A stretch of 64,000 nucleotides of DNA, from NCBI GenBank assembly GCA_947247005.1, contig OX365956.1:12296089-12360088 (forward strand), given 5' to 3'. Positions 39,101 to 54,100 of this stretch are shown piece after piece. Origin of the DNA: Spisula solida. Lineage: Eukaryota > Mollusca > Bivalvia > Venerida > Mactridae. Under the pieces are notes generated by a model, which had not been told where the DNA came from, ran no database searches, and was given only the letters and a program-made list of their open reading frames with translations. Position 1 is the first letter of the stretch, and every line of letters starts with the position of its first letter. The position numbers were made by a program, and so were the translations under genes.

Positions 39101-42100
39101 CTTTGGTCAAGCTAAAATTGACTACGGCACTTGACATGTCTAAAAATAGACATAGTGGTACTGTGTAAGTTTACCTGTATGTACAACTAGTGGAAGCTGG
39201 TTAAACCCAGATATTAGGACATACGCAGTTTAAACCACGAATACTGTTAGTTGTGTTTATGAAGTCGCAATTCAGAAAAATATTAAATCTTATTAATTGG
39301 AAATGTAATATGCTTTGATCTGGTAATGGATGGACAGTCTGATAAAAAAAAATTATGGTTTATGCTGTAAGTAAACTTTAAAAATCTTAGACTAATATAC
39401 GGGAAAAACGAACTCTGTAAAAAATGGCGGCCGCGGTAAATTTGCACTTTGTCAATTTACATATTAGTTGGTAAAATTATTCGTTGGGATTTGATTTCGT
39501 GGTTGAGGTCACCCACGAAATCCACGAAATTTAATCCCCCACGAATATTAATGATTTTACAGTAGTGGGGTTGCATAATTATCAGCGCTATAAGTTGCTG
39601 TTTTCTGTACTAAGACACAATAACAAAGTCATATCTCAAACTTTCATATGTTGATGCCAGAAATAAAGTTATTCACTCCCTTCTAAAATTCAATAAAAGT
39701 TGTTTGACAAGCACATGGTTTAATTTCCTACATAGAAACCATGATGAACTTTGACTTTTATAAAGTTTGAAATTATCTTTGACAGACTAAATTTGCACAC
39801 GGAGTTCATGAAATCATGACATTGGTTTCATTGACATTGCCCCGTTCCTGATCGGCCATTATTGTTTGCAAGATGGAAATACACAAAACAGAACTACATT
39901 AAATTTAATCTATTTGTTTTGTGTGCAAGTGTTTAGGGGAATCAGTCAAAAATTAATAAGGTTTTAAAGAGTTGTCAACCTTTGCTAAAAATGTGTGTAT
40001 TGTTTTTGCTCCACATACATGTACTTATTGTCGTAGTCAATACCAGTAAGTATAGCAAGTTTCATTCGAATATCTTGAACCATTTTTGAAGTATGAACAA
40101 TGTTTAAGATTTTTAAGCTAAAAAGGGGGCATACATCAAAATTTATCAAAGCTAGAGTTGTTGCCCTTTGTTACAGAGATGCGTGTTATATCACTGGCAA
40201 TAAGTATAGCAAGTTTCATTTGAATATCTACTATGGTTTTGAAGTTACGAAGAAAACAGATGAAAAATGAGTAAATTAGAATTTAACAAAGGGCCATAAT
40301 TCTTCCAAAATTGTAGCTAGAGTTATGTAACTTGCCATAAAATAGTGTACTGTTGTTGTGAGGTTATGTTTGAAGTTCGAAGTCAATACGAAACTTGAAA
40401 AATGTGGACGGACAGACGGACGGACGGCAGGGTGATTACTATAGGGCACGCAAAAAAAACTTTGCGGGGCCCTAATAAGTCAACAAGAATTGCAATTACA
40501 CAACAAGAGTGGCCTTTGGGCCCGAGGTCGCTCATTTGTCGTAGTAGTTCATGCAGGCCCCTTAATGGTGACCTTATTTAAAACCATTCACAACTTCTAA
40601 GAATCAAGTAAATGCAGCCTCTATTGCATGTGCAAGGTTTTAACCAACAACCTTGTAATTTTCACCGGATACCCATAATAAAGTTTAAGCCAAGTTTTGT
40701 CTAGGATTTGACCTTAAAATGACCTAGTATGAACTTGTAATTTTCACCTTATCCCCATTATAAAGTTTAAGCCAAGTTTTGTCTATAATTTGACCAAATG
40801 ACCTAGTTTTTGACCCCGGATGACCCAATATCAACCTTCACCTAGATTTTGTTGAGATTATCATTGTGACCAAGTTTCATAAAGATTAGGTCAATATTGT
40901 GACCTTTAGTGACTCAACAAGATTTTTCTATGATTTGACCATGTGACCTAGTTTGTGGCCCCAGATGACACAATATCAATCTTAACCTAGATTTTGTTGA
41001 GGTGATCATTGTGACCAAGTTTCACAAAGATTAGATCAAAATTATGACCTCTAGTGACTACACAAGGGTTTTCTATGATTTGACCTTGTGACCTAGTTTT
41101 TTACTTGGGATGACCCAATATCGAACCTGACCTAGATTTTGTTGAGATGATCATTGTGACCAGGTTTCATAAAGATTGGGTTAAAATTTTGACCTCTAGT
41201 GACTACACAAAATTTTTCTATGATTTGACATTGTGTCCTAGTTTTTGACCCCATATAACCCAATATCCAACTTGACCTAGATTTTGTTGAGATTAAAAAC
41301 TTGGTACAGATCTGTCATGCAAAGTTTCGTTGATATCCAACCAATGGTTACAGAGAAATAGCACAGACAAATTTCAGTAGTGTAAAAAACAAAGGACCAT
41401 AACTCACTTAAAATTATGCACAACTGAACTCGGTACACTTTTCGATGAAATCCGATCAATGGTTACAGAGAAATAGCCCGGACAAAATTTTGATGGACCA
41501 ACCAACCACCTGCCTACCCAACCAACCTCAAGCATGACTCCAATATAGCCCCCATATACTTTGTATCTGGGGGTAAAATAACTGGATGACGCTGTCTGCA
41601 TACCCTCAAAAGGTGTTCACATATTATGTCCCGAAAATGAGCATATTTAAAAAAGAAGTAATGCTTACTGTAAACATTAGTTTATAAATATAGATGAATT
41701 TCTTGAACTTACACATGTTGCTAGTGGAATACAAACATTAGTTTCTAAATATAGATGAATTTCTTGAACTTACACATGTTGCTTGTGGTATTCCATAATC
41801 TTCTTTTCTAAATCTTCACTTTGGTTTGGTACGTAACGTAAGTTATTGGCACGGAGATATGTGTGGTCTGCATATTCTTCTATGGGAAAATCACCAACTT
41901 CAGCTGCAACAAATAGAAGCAGCAGTTGTAATACATACAACAAATACAAGGTCACAAACATCCGTCTAACGTAACCAGCCCTAGGCAACCAATTTCCTCA
42001 AAATGGTAAAAACTAAAACTACATGGTGCCTTAGTCAACATTTGACAAATGTTTCTCTTTGTATTATCCATAGGGATCAGATGTAAATGGCAAATTGTTA

Positions 42101-45100
42101 ATATTTCCTGATGTTTGTAACCATGATGCTTATCATAAAGGTGTTAATCAATATACAGTATTGAGCAAATTCGCCGGGACTTCAAATTTGCTCGACACAG
42201 GACGGGTGCTCATAATACCGATGCTCGTCATAAATTTTTTTTAATGTACATGTATTTATACATATAAATGTAGAAGGTTAGTACTTCACAGGCAAACTAT
42301 ATCAGCTATCACAGACAAGTAGATTATTTGTGAAAGCACTAACAACAATCAGCTCCCAGAGGAAATCAAGACAAGTTATTGGGCAAGTTATCTCCAAACT
42401 GAACGCTATGCAACATGTATCAAATATTAACATGCAACCTATTTAGTATATTATACACTATTAGCTTCTTTCTACAATACTTTGCTGGCTTATAAGGAGA
42501 AGTTCGTAAGTACAAAAACACTGTTTTGAGAAAACAAGAAAAAACTGTCTGAAAACTACACTTTACTTAATATGGAAGAATATGCCTTTTCAACTTAAGT
42601 TTGGTCAACATGACCTGTTCTGGTTTTCATGAAATTATAGACTGCCCTGGTGATGATGAATAACTATGTTGAGTTTCAAGTGGATACCCATTTAAAGTCA
42701 GAAAAGGGGAATAATTAAACACTTGCACCGCCGCTCGACTTTCTTGTACTTGATGGTACCCTTGCTCATCCGTGAGTGAAAATTCTAAGAGTAACAAGGG
42801 CAGATAACTCATATACATAGGTCACAGGGTTAGCAGCCTTGTCAGTATGGACTCCCCTTGTGATGGTGAATAACTATGTTGAGTTTCAAGTGGATACATT
42901 TTATAGTCTTTGAGAAATTGACATTTTTGTGTAAAAATTCAATGTTACAAAAGGGAAATAACTCTTTTAAAATGCAGAATCGACTTGTTTCCTCTTGTTA
43001 GTAGATGAAGGTCATCACATTCCACAAGTGTATTGACTTTCATATTGAAAGCTTCAATAGTTTTTGAGAAAATTCAGTTTATGTGTAAAATTTGCAACTA
43101 TTTTTATGTACTAAGTTGAAATGAGGGCAAATAACTCCATAATTATAGGTCACAGGGTTACCAGTCGCGTCAGTATGAACTCTCCTTATGATGGTTGATA
43201 ACTATGTAGAGTTTCAAGTTAATACCGTTGATAGTCTTTGAGAAAATAACTCAATCACATCACGACAACAGCTCGACCTTTTTCATCGAAAACTCGAGCT
43301 AAGAATGCACAGAAATGTACTGTACCTGAACAATACAAGGAAATTTTCTTGAAGTGTTCATGAAAAGAGGCAAACGGAGGCAGGTTAAATGGAACATCAT
43401 TAAAACATTGTATGATACAATGATACTGGGACTTGACACTACCCTGTATGACCTACTGGGACTTGACACTACCCTGTATGACTGTACTGGGACTTGACAC
43501 TACCATGTATGACTGTACTGGGACTTGACATTACCCTGTATGACCTACTGGGACTTGACACTACCCTGTATGATCGTACTGGGACTTGACACTACCCTGT
43601 ATGATCATACTGGGACTTGACATTACCCTGTATGATCGTACTGGAACTTGACACTACCCTGTATGACCTACGGGGACTTGACAATACCCTGTATGATTGT
43701 ACTGGGACTTGACATTACCCTGTATGACCTACTGGGACTTGACACTACCCTGTATGATCGTACTGGAACTTGACACTACCCTGTATGACCTACGGGGACT
43801 TGACATTACCCTGTATGATCGTACTGGGACTTGACATTACCCTGTATGATCGTACTGGGACTTGACACTACCCTGTATGATCATACTGGGACTTGACACA
43901 ACCCTTTATGATCATACTGGGACGTGATCTGACACTATCTGTGGAGTTGTACTACTACTATTTCAGTCACTCTGAAGTAAAATGGCCAAATAAAATGTTT
44001 TCTCTTTTATACAATTAACTTACCTTGAGCAACATAAGATGCTAACAGGGCCATCGTATTATCACTACAAGTCAGAGATCCATTTGCTAAATCATTCTTT
44101 ATTTGTAGAGCATACAAGTACCTGAAAACATCAAATACACACATGAATAACATTAGTACACATGATTAACATAAGTACACATGATTAATATAAGTACACA
44201 TGATTAATATAAGTACACATGATTAACATAAGTACACATGATTAACATAAGTACACATGATTAATATAAGTACACATGATTAATATAAGTACACATGATT
44301 AACATAAGTACACATGATTAACATAAGTACACATGATTAATATAAGTACACATGATTAACACCAGTACACATGATTAACATAAGTACACATGATTAATAT
44401 AAGTACACATGATTAACATAAGTACACATGATTTACATAAGTACACATGATTAATATAAGTACACATGATTAACACAAGTACACATGATTAACACCAGTA
44501 CACATGATTATCAGAAGTACAAATGATTAACATCAGTACTATGGATTCCCTGACCATACACCAGTTTTCCCTGACTTTTTAGAGCGACCGTGTACGGAGG
44601 CATCATTTTGTTCGGATAAAATATGACGATAAAAATAGTAGAAATGGAAGTTATATTAGCTTTATATGGAACAAAAAAGTTTAAGTTATTATTTCTAGAG
44701 TTGATGATTGATGTTAAAGTTATTAAATTTACGAAATGTCCGCAGCGAGCATAGCAAGCATAGATGTTTTTCTGTGGTTTTTTTCTACATAGGAATTGGC
44801 ATTTTTGACAGCTAAAATAAAAAATTCCCTGACTTTTCCTCCCCTGACTTTTGCTCAATTTTCAGATTCCCTGACTAACAAGTAATTAAGAATTGCAAGC
44901 AATACAGAAGTCCCCTACCGGTTTTAAGCCATTTTCAATGTTTCTGTTGCCATAGCAACCACAATTTTTTTTTCTACATAGGAATTGGCATTTTTGACAG
45001 GTAAAATAAAGAATTCCCTGACTTTTCCTCCCCTGACTTTTGCTCAATTTTCAGATTCCCTGACTAACAAGTAATTAAGAATTGCAAGCAATACAGAAGT

Positions 45101-48100
45101 CCCCTACCGGTTATAAGCCATTTTCAATGTTTCTGTTGCCATAGCAACCACAATTTTTGTCAGAATCAAAATATTTTTTAAACGTGCATAATCCCCTCAT
45201 TGCCCCCTATCCACATATCAAGTTTCATAAACTTAGCTTGAAAACTGTTTGAGTTATGACAGGATCCAGATTTGGGCATATTTTCACTCTTTCTGTCGCC
45301 ATAGCAACCACAATTTTTTGTCAGAATCAAAATATTTTTAGACGTGCATAATCCCCTTATTGCCCCCTATCCACATACCAAGTTTCATAAACTTAGCTTG
45401 GAAACTGTTTGAGTTATGTCAGGATCCAGATTTTTTGACAGACGGACGGACAGACGGACGGACGGACGGACTGACTGACGGACTGACGGACTGACTGACG
45501 GACGGACAGAGGGCAAACCTATAGTCCCCTCCGGTCAAAAACCAGTAGGGGACTAATAACAAAATTCTCTGATTTTTCAGTAACCTTGACATCCAGTGAA
45601 AAATGCAGCATAAAGCATACACAAGGCTTTTCTATGATTTGACCAAGTGACCTATTTATTTAAACGCAAATGTTCAAACTCAACTTGATTACATCTAACT
45701 AGTGAGCTAGTTTTTAAATCCATATTACTTGACTTAAACATAATCTAGGTACCATTGTGACTTGGACGGATCATTTTCCCGCTTGGTTGTGTGTTGGACA
45801 TAATAGGCCTTGTATGTTTTTATGTTTTCTAAGCTCGGCTTATTAAGTTAAGTGCTGCCTTCCCTGGTGGACTTAGTATTATGTTACATCCAGCATTTTG
45901 ATTGGCCGATGGAATACAGTGCCAAGACATGACGTCACGTCTGTTAATAGTAAAATTTTAATGATTAAATTTTCATTTAACCGCCAAAATGCGGCATTTT
46001 CATTGGCTCATAATGTAGGTTATATTCTAACTTTTTGTAACCTTCCATAAAGATTATGCCCAAATCGTGACTTTTACTGTCTACACAATATTAAGAGTGG
46101 AGTTAACAAGACAGCTGTAACACTTTGACACTTCAATATAACATATATGTTATACAAACTGAAGCTAAGACAAGCAATGAAACATTTGATCAATTGATTT
46201 AGTGGATGCAAGAGCCTTATACTGAATCCTAGATTTCAGATGCCAAAAATAACTAGTAAGGCTTAATAACAAAGTCTAATTAACATTTGGTTTTATGTCT
46301 ATGTACATGCTTCCTAACGAGATTCTAAATGTCAGGATAAAGAAACTGATTTCTGTCAAGTCTACAACACAAGTTACATCAAATTTCACAATCAAATGAT
46401 TATGATCAATATAATGGGTACATCAACCAAGCTGAATCAAGTTAAATATGAAATACTTCAGTTCCCATTTGATTAAGCTTCTAACATTATGCTCCTAACA
46501 TTATGCTCCTAACATTATTATGCTCCTAACATTTTTATTCTCCGTACATTATTATGCCCCTAACATTACGTATATTAAATGCACTAAAGCTCTATGAACA
46601 AATCCTTACAAGACGGCCTAAAGGGACGGCCTAAAGGGCTCAAGGTCACTTCCCTGTCCAAGTATAGTACAAGTGTAGATCCCTACGACAAGAATTTTTT
46701 ATTTCTGACTACGATTCAAGAAAATGCAGCATCTATTGCACATACACGGTTTTCATATTATTTGAAATAGCTGTGACCAAATTTTTTAACCCAAATGACC
46801 AACATTTCACATGAGTCCAGACTGTACCATAGCTACTTGGCATAGCTCATACAGAATCAGGCATGCTTACCAGGTTTCAGAAAGATTATAAAGGTCGAAG
46901 AGTGTTAACAGAATCCTTTGATAAACAATAGAACTTCAATACAGTTTTGGCACAAACCCCCCTAGAAACCTCGAACAGGTTCCTCCGACCTGGTAAATGA
47001 TGATTACTTTGTACTAGTAGATGCCTCTAACAGGTAGATGGCTTAATCTACAGGGGTTCTACTGGGGCATAATTCCCAATCCTGAAAAAGAGTCACAAGT
47101 CTGTTTAGGGTGACATTAGGGAGGTTGCGAAAATCAACGTGTAACGTGTGCGTGTACGTGAATACTACTTTTGAGCATTTCGTCATCCAGGTGTGTGTAG
47201 TTTCTACAAGTAACCGACGTGTAACAGACGAAAATATAGTGTGTACAATGTCACACAGGTATGCGTATGCTCGGGAAACACAAGAATTCATCACCCGCGA
47301 TTTCACTGAGTTTATATAAACACTCATTATCGATTCACGAAGAAATTATGCTACACCTGTCATGTGATGTTACACGCACACGTTGTCATTCGCAAACCAA
47401 TTTTAATGTCAACGCGTACGTATACATGTACGGGTAACTACACGTGCACGTAGTCGTACACGTTAGCATCGCAACCTCTCTAATAACACACATTCCTACA
47501 CCTTAACTAGGTTACAAACATTGTTTTATTGTTAAAATTCATATTATCAAATTCAAATGACCATAACTCTGTCAATTCTTTGAATTTTTTTATCAAATAA
47601 CTTTCATTTTGTGCAGAATAGATAATTCTTCCTTATGCAGCAAATCCGGATTTCCGGATTATTCCAGAATATTAGGACCCCTGAATCAATTTTCTCTGTC
47701 GGTAGGCAGTTTGAGGCATTGAACTTCTACTGTAAGTGGGGCCTAGCACTTGACCTTAGATGACTCAGTCGTGATTTTGACCTAGATTTTACAGAGATAC
47801 AGTGTCATTGCAACCAGGTTACATATAAATTAGGTCAAAACTATTTTAAAACAAGCCTGTATTGTTTCTAAAGTTTTAGAACCCAGATAACCCTGTTGCA
47901 AACTTGACCCAGATTTCACACATTGTGGCCAAGTGAAGTAAAGATTAAGTCATATATAATGTTTAGATATGTAGATAAACATTGTGAGCAAGTTTCATAA
48001 AGATCGAGTGCAAATGTGACCTATAGAGTGTTAATAGCCCAATTATTGACAATGCATACCGAATGACTCTCTCTGGATACCAGACAAAGATCACAATTGC

Positions 48101-51100
48101 TCACCTTGAGCACTTAGGACTCAGATGAGGTTACCGTAACAAGTCAAGTGCGTAATTTATCTAAATATATCAAATTGTCCCGCAAATATCTGACACATCA
48201 AAGATAAGTGATTCTGACAAACAGCCATAATAACGTTCAGCAAACAGTCTGATAAAGCTACTGGGAACCCTGTATGATTCTCAGCTCCAACAGACGGCAA
48301 CAAAAACTGGCACAATTCTATTAGAATATGAAGATAGATGACAAATGCTATAGAATCAGTGAGACTTGAATACTTCACACAATATTCGACAGTTCAATCA
48401 GAACTAGAGATCATAGATAGAGCACCGTTTGATGACAGAGACATTGTAGTGCTCATTTTTTGCAAATCAGAATTTTGTGACGGATATATCTTCAGAGAAG
48501 CAGACGCTACACAAAAATCTCTATGTGATACGCTTCGATTCCCCTAAGGGAAATTACAAGAAAGTCAATAGAAATAAAAAAAATCTCAGCCGAGAAGAAA
48601 CAGAACGCCAGCCAAATGTATTCACAGTATACAAACATGGTTCCAGAGTGTCATGTAGAGGAAAACTAGAACTGCCGCAGAGTGACTAAAAATACCCCCA
48701 TATACCGCCTTGTCACAGATGTAAATGACAAAGTTATGGTCCAGACGACATAAATTATGGTCATTTCTTACCTTAAGTGTGACCTTGACCTTTGAGATAT
48801 TGACATAATTTTTTTTAAATCCCACTATAAATGACATAGTTATGGCCAGAATAAGCTAAATTAAGGCCATTTTCTACCTTTGAACTCCAAGTGTGTCCTA
48901 ACCATTCAAGATATTGATGTAATTGTTTTGCATGACACATTGTCTGGTAGTAGTGAACATTTGTGCCAATATATTTTCAAATCCCATTATAAATGACTTA
49001 GTTATGGGTTAGACAAGCTGATTTATGGCTATTTTTTACCTTTGAACTCCAAGTGTGACCTTAACCTGGGAGATATCAACATAATTCTTTCTCATTACAC
49101 ACCGTCTCATCAAGGCGAACAAATGTAGCAAGTTATTCAAACATCCTTCAATGCATACAGAAGATACAGCCTGGACAAACTTTGGGACAGACCGACCGAC
49201 AAAATGACTCCTATATAGCCCCCCCCCCCCCCCTACAAAGTAGTGGAGGTATAATAATTATCAGAACAGAATTGGTACACAACATATAGCCATAGATAGA
49301 GATAGGGAACACACAATGACGGCCATTACCTTAAGCACAACAGTTTCACATAATAGACCATGCCTTTTGTAAGCAGAGGGGTATACAAACTGCATTTTTC
49401 TTCCTTTTTTGCATTATGCTTGAAAACTAGAACTGTCACTGACGTGACCAGGGCCCCATGGTAGCATGCCGAAAGATGGGAAAGAAAAGTATAGAAGTGA
49501 AGTAGGGTTGCATAATTATCAGTGCTATAATTAGTTGCAACTTTCAGTACAAAGACTCAATAATAATATAGTCATATCTCACAATTTCATATATACTGAT
49601 GCCTGAAATAAAATAATTCACTTCCTTCAAAAATAACATCAAAGTTGTTTGACAAGTACAGGTTTAATTTCCAATTTAGAAACCATAAAGTACTTGACTT
49701 TTATGAAGTTTGAATTTTTTTAGACGTACTACATTTGCACACTTAATTCAATTTAATCATGACATTGGTTTCATTTAAATATATTGCCCTGTTATGACAT
49801 CATCCTGATTGGTCAATATTGATTAAGTGGGAATACATAAAACAGAACTACATTAATAAGTTTGTTTTGTGGTTAAAGTGTTTAAAGGAATCAGTCAAAC
49901 TTTATTAAATCTCAAGTTGTTGCCCTTTGCTACAAATGTGAGCATTGTTTTTTGCTCCACAAACATGTACATAATTTTGAAGTCATTACAAGCGAGTTTT
50001 AGTTTCACAGAGACCTTGACCTTTGATCTACTGACCCCAAAATCAATAGGGGTCATCTACTAATGATGACCAACCTCCATGTAAAGTTTGAAGATCCTAG
50101 GTCAAAGCGTTCTTGAGTTATTGAACAGAAACTATTTTATACGACCAACAGACAGACAGGCCGACAGATCGACAGACATGTGCAAAGCAATATACCCCCT
50201 CATCAAAGATGGGGGGCATAAAAATGAGGAAAATTGGAATTGAACAAAGGGCCATATTTCTTCCAATATTGTAGCTTGTGTTATGTAACTTGCCATAAAA
50301 TAGTGCACTGTTGTGAGCTAAGGTTTAAAGCTTAAAGTTGATACCTATAATGGTTTGCAAGTTATTAAGAAACAAGAGGGCCAAAAGGGCCCTAGGTCGC
50401 TCACTTTCGTCGAGATGATCATTGCGACCAAGTTTCATACAGATAAAAATTGTTATCTAGTGATTACACAAGGTTTTTCTTTGATTTGACCTTGTGTCCT
50501 TGTTTTTGACCCCGGATGACGCAATATTGAACTTGACCTAGATTTTGTTAAGATGATCATTGTAACAGAGTTTCATAAAGATAAGGTCAAAATTGTGACC
50601 TCTAGTGACTACGCAAGGTTTTTCAAAGATTTGACCTTGTTACCTAGTTTTTGACCCCAGATAATAGCAGATTGAGATCACGATAAATCTTGCATCAGTA
50701 CCAAAAATGTATTTGACTTTTGAAACCAGTTATCTGGATGTTCAAGTATTTGGATGACATACATAAGGCACATTTACAAATGAAATTACACCACTTTTGA
50801 ATTACATGATGGATAAAACATTTCAATATACAAGTTTTAGGGAGGTCATGTCAAAATTGTGACCTCTAGTGACTACACAGGTTACTCTTTTATTTGACCT
50901 AGTGACCTAGTTTTTACTCAATCTTGACATAGATTTTGTTGTGTTTTTCCTTATTACCAAATGTCATAAAGATTAGGCCAAAATTGTGACCTCTAGTGTT
51001 GTCTATATAACAGGGGTGTTAACAAGGCCAAACTAAAAATCAGGAAAGTCCTATGCAGCCCACCATTTTTGCCAAACAAGAGGCCTTCAATGACATTATT

Positions 51101-54100
51101 TCCATAATTAACTCTTTACTAAAGAAAATCCTTCAGAGCAAATTAAACTTGCCATAACTTTGCCATTTCTGGAGAAATAACTTTTATTTTAGTCAGAAGG
51201 CATTGCTCTATCGGGGATGATAAATCCGGAATTCCGGATAAATCAGGAAAATTGACACCCCTGATACAATCAATTGTAGACAGCCGATGGACGGACGAAG
51301 AGTACTCACAAAAAGTTCTCTTCGTCACTTTGTGACTCTTGAGCTAAAAATTGTAGCCATGGTGATAAGCTGGTTACAAACCTTGTAAGTTCATCTTCTA
51401 ACAGCGCTGGATCGGGGGTATAAAACTTGACGAGAAACCTGACTGGTGTGTCTGCACTGGGTAACTGTTTCAGTACCACCTTCTCTCTGTCCAACCATGT
51501 CTAAACATCAAATACAAATATGTTATGAATTCAAAAAAGAGGGTCATTTTAGCCTTGCTCAACTGTCAAGACGATATGGGTTTTGAACAATGGCATTATG
51601 CATTATCATATGAAGTACCACTTGCCATATACAGGGGAGCAAGACGTCGGACCAACAGTCTGCAATTGACTGACCAAGTGACGACGAACCAACAGTCTGC
51701 ATGACTGACCAAGTGAAGACGGACTAACAGTCTGCATGACTGACCAAGTGACGATGGGCCAACAGTCTGCATGACTGACCGAGTACAAGACGACAGACCA
51801 ACAGTCTGCAAGACGACGGACCAACAGTCTGCAAGATGATGGACCAACAGTCTGCATGACTGACCAAGTGCAAGACCATGGACCAACAGTCTGCATGACT
51901 TACCAAGTGACAATGGACCAACAGTCTGACCAAGTACAAGACGTCGGAACCAACAATCTGCATGACTGACCAAGTGACGACGGACCAACAGTCTGCATGA
52001 CTGACCAAGACGACGGACCAACAGTCTGCATGACAGACCAAGTGATGACGGACCAAAAGTCTGCATGACTGACCAAGTGACGACGGACCAACAGTCTGCA
52101 TGACTGACCAAGTACAAGATGACGGACCAACAGTCTGCATGACTGACCAAGTGACGACGGACCAACAGTCTGCATGACTGACCAAGTACAAGATGACATA
52201 CCAACAGTCTGCAAGACTGACCAAGTACAAGATGACGGACCAACAGTCTGCATGACTGACCAATTACAAGATGACGGACCAACAGTCTGCATGACTGACC
52301 AAGTACAAGATGACGGACCAACAGTCTGCATGACTGACTAAGTGACGACGGACCAACAGTCTGCAAGACTAACCAAGTACAAGATGACGGACCAACAGTC
52401 TGCATGACTGACCAAGTGACGACGGACCAACAGTCTGCATGACTGACCAATTACAAGATGACGGACCAACAGTCTGCATTGCATGACTGACCAAGTAAAG
52501 GCGACGGACCAACAGTCTGCATGACTGACCAAGTGACGACGGACCAACAGTCTGCATGACTGACCAAGTACAAGACGACGGACCAACAGTTTGCATGACT
52601 GACCAAGTACAAGACGACGGACCAACAGTCTGCATGACTGACCAAGTGACGACGGACCAACAGTCTGCATGACTGACCAAGTACAAGACGACGGACCAAC
52701 AGTTTGCATGACTGACCAATTACAAGATGACGGACCAACAGTCTGCATTGCATGACTGACCAAGTGATGACGGACCAACAGTCTGCATTGCCTGACTGAC
52801 CAAGTGATGACGGACAAACAGTCTGCATGACTGACCAAGTGCAAGACTACGGACCAAACTACAGGGTATACAAACTGCCAGGTATAGTAAAAAAAAACTG
52901 AATTTAGTGGCAATGTATAGTTTATAAAATTTGTCTATATACATGTATTAATGATTTAAACATGATGTTGCCAGCAGATGGCTGAGTAATTACCTTTATG
53001 CCCCTAGCATCTTGAAATTCTAGATCAAAATAGTCTGCCTCCACTAGATTGAGGTGTTTTACAACAGCATCCCAGAGAACATGACCGTATGCTTTGATCT
53101 GAAATAGACAGTAATAACTCATATACATGTACACTCTCAACAAGAGCGATCCAGTTATGGGAACACTTCTGGTCATGGCTGATCTGTACATCCAGTTATG
53201 GGAACACTTCTGGTCATGGCCGATCTGTACATCCAGTTATGGGAACACTTCTGGTCATGGCCGATCTGTACATCCAGTTATGGGAACACTTCTGGTCATG
53301 GCCGATCTGTACATCCAGTTATGGGAACACTTCTGGTCATGGCTGATCTGTACATCCAGTTATGGGAACACTTTTGGTCATGGCCGATCTGTACATCCAG
53401 TTATGGGAACACTTCTGGTCATGGCCGATCTGTACATCCAGTTATGGGAACACTTCTGGTCATGGCTGATCTGTACATCCAGTTATGGGAACACTTCTGG
53501 TCATGGCTGATCTGTACATCCAGTTATGGGAACACTTCTGGTCATGGCTGATCTGTACATCCAGTTATGGGAACACTTCTGGTCATGGCTGATCTGTACA
53601 CTGTCTTCCAAATGTTCCTTCACACTTGTCAAATTATACAATTTACATTATAAAATGACATACAACAGTGTTAGAATAATACGTTTAATTGTTGTTAAAT
53701 AATGATACAATGTAAATCAAATACGATAATCATATAAAGCAATAATTACAAAGGTTTTTTTCGCCTGTCGTAGTAGCGGATGCAAGGCCCTATGATGGAC
53801 CTCAGTCATCATTTACAATTTCTGACTAAGATTCGAGTTAATGCAGTCTCTCTTGCATGTACAAGATTTTATGTTGTCTAAACAAACGACATTGTTATTA
53901 ACATCAGATGACCCATTTTGGAACACGTCGACTCCAACAGGAAAAACATTCTGACCGACTTTCATGAAGATCCAGCGAAAAAAACACCCAATATTTAAGT
54001 TACATAATCATATATAATCATTGTGACCAACGAAATTTCATAAAGATAAGGCCAAAATTGTGACCTCCAATGACTACACAAAGTTTTAATATGATTTATT

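Larger units (their letters stand above)
46926..47732. mobile_element. Eroded CAGTAG Tigger/pogo-like element (outer layer of nest)
   Basis: The left end is CAATAGAACTTC and the right end GAACTTCTACTG followed by TA, matching the better-preserved element at 16109-16910. GAAACCTCGAACAGGTTCC and GATGCCTCTAACAGG are internal relics. Only about 170 bp of this element remain outside the inserted elements. Confidence 0.6.

Noticed and set aside
48338..48690. Two overlapping plus frames (69 and 70 codons) in non-repetitive DNA
   Set aside because: No convincing acceptor-donor pair or recognisable residues; left unassigned rather than called a gene.
51596..52913. Six overlapping minus-strand frames of up to 284 codons in intron 2
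   Set aside because: They are produced by the 35/40-bp array between two firmly placed FERM exons; translations are [15 protein letters not shown] cycles.
53127..53551. Plus-strand frames of 117 and 127 codons
   Set aside because: They come from the 41-bp array upstream of exon 2, in two frames of the same unit.
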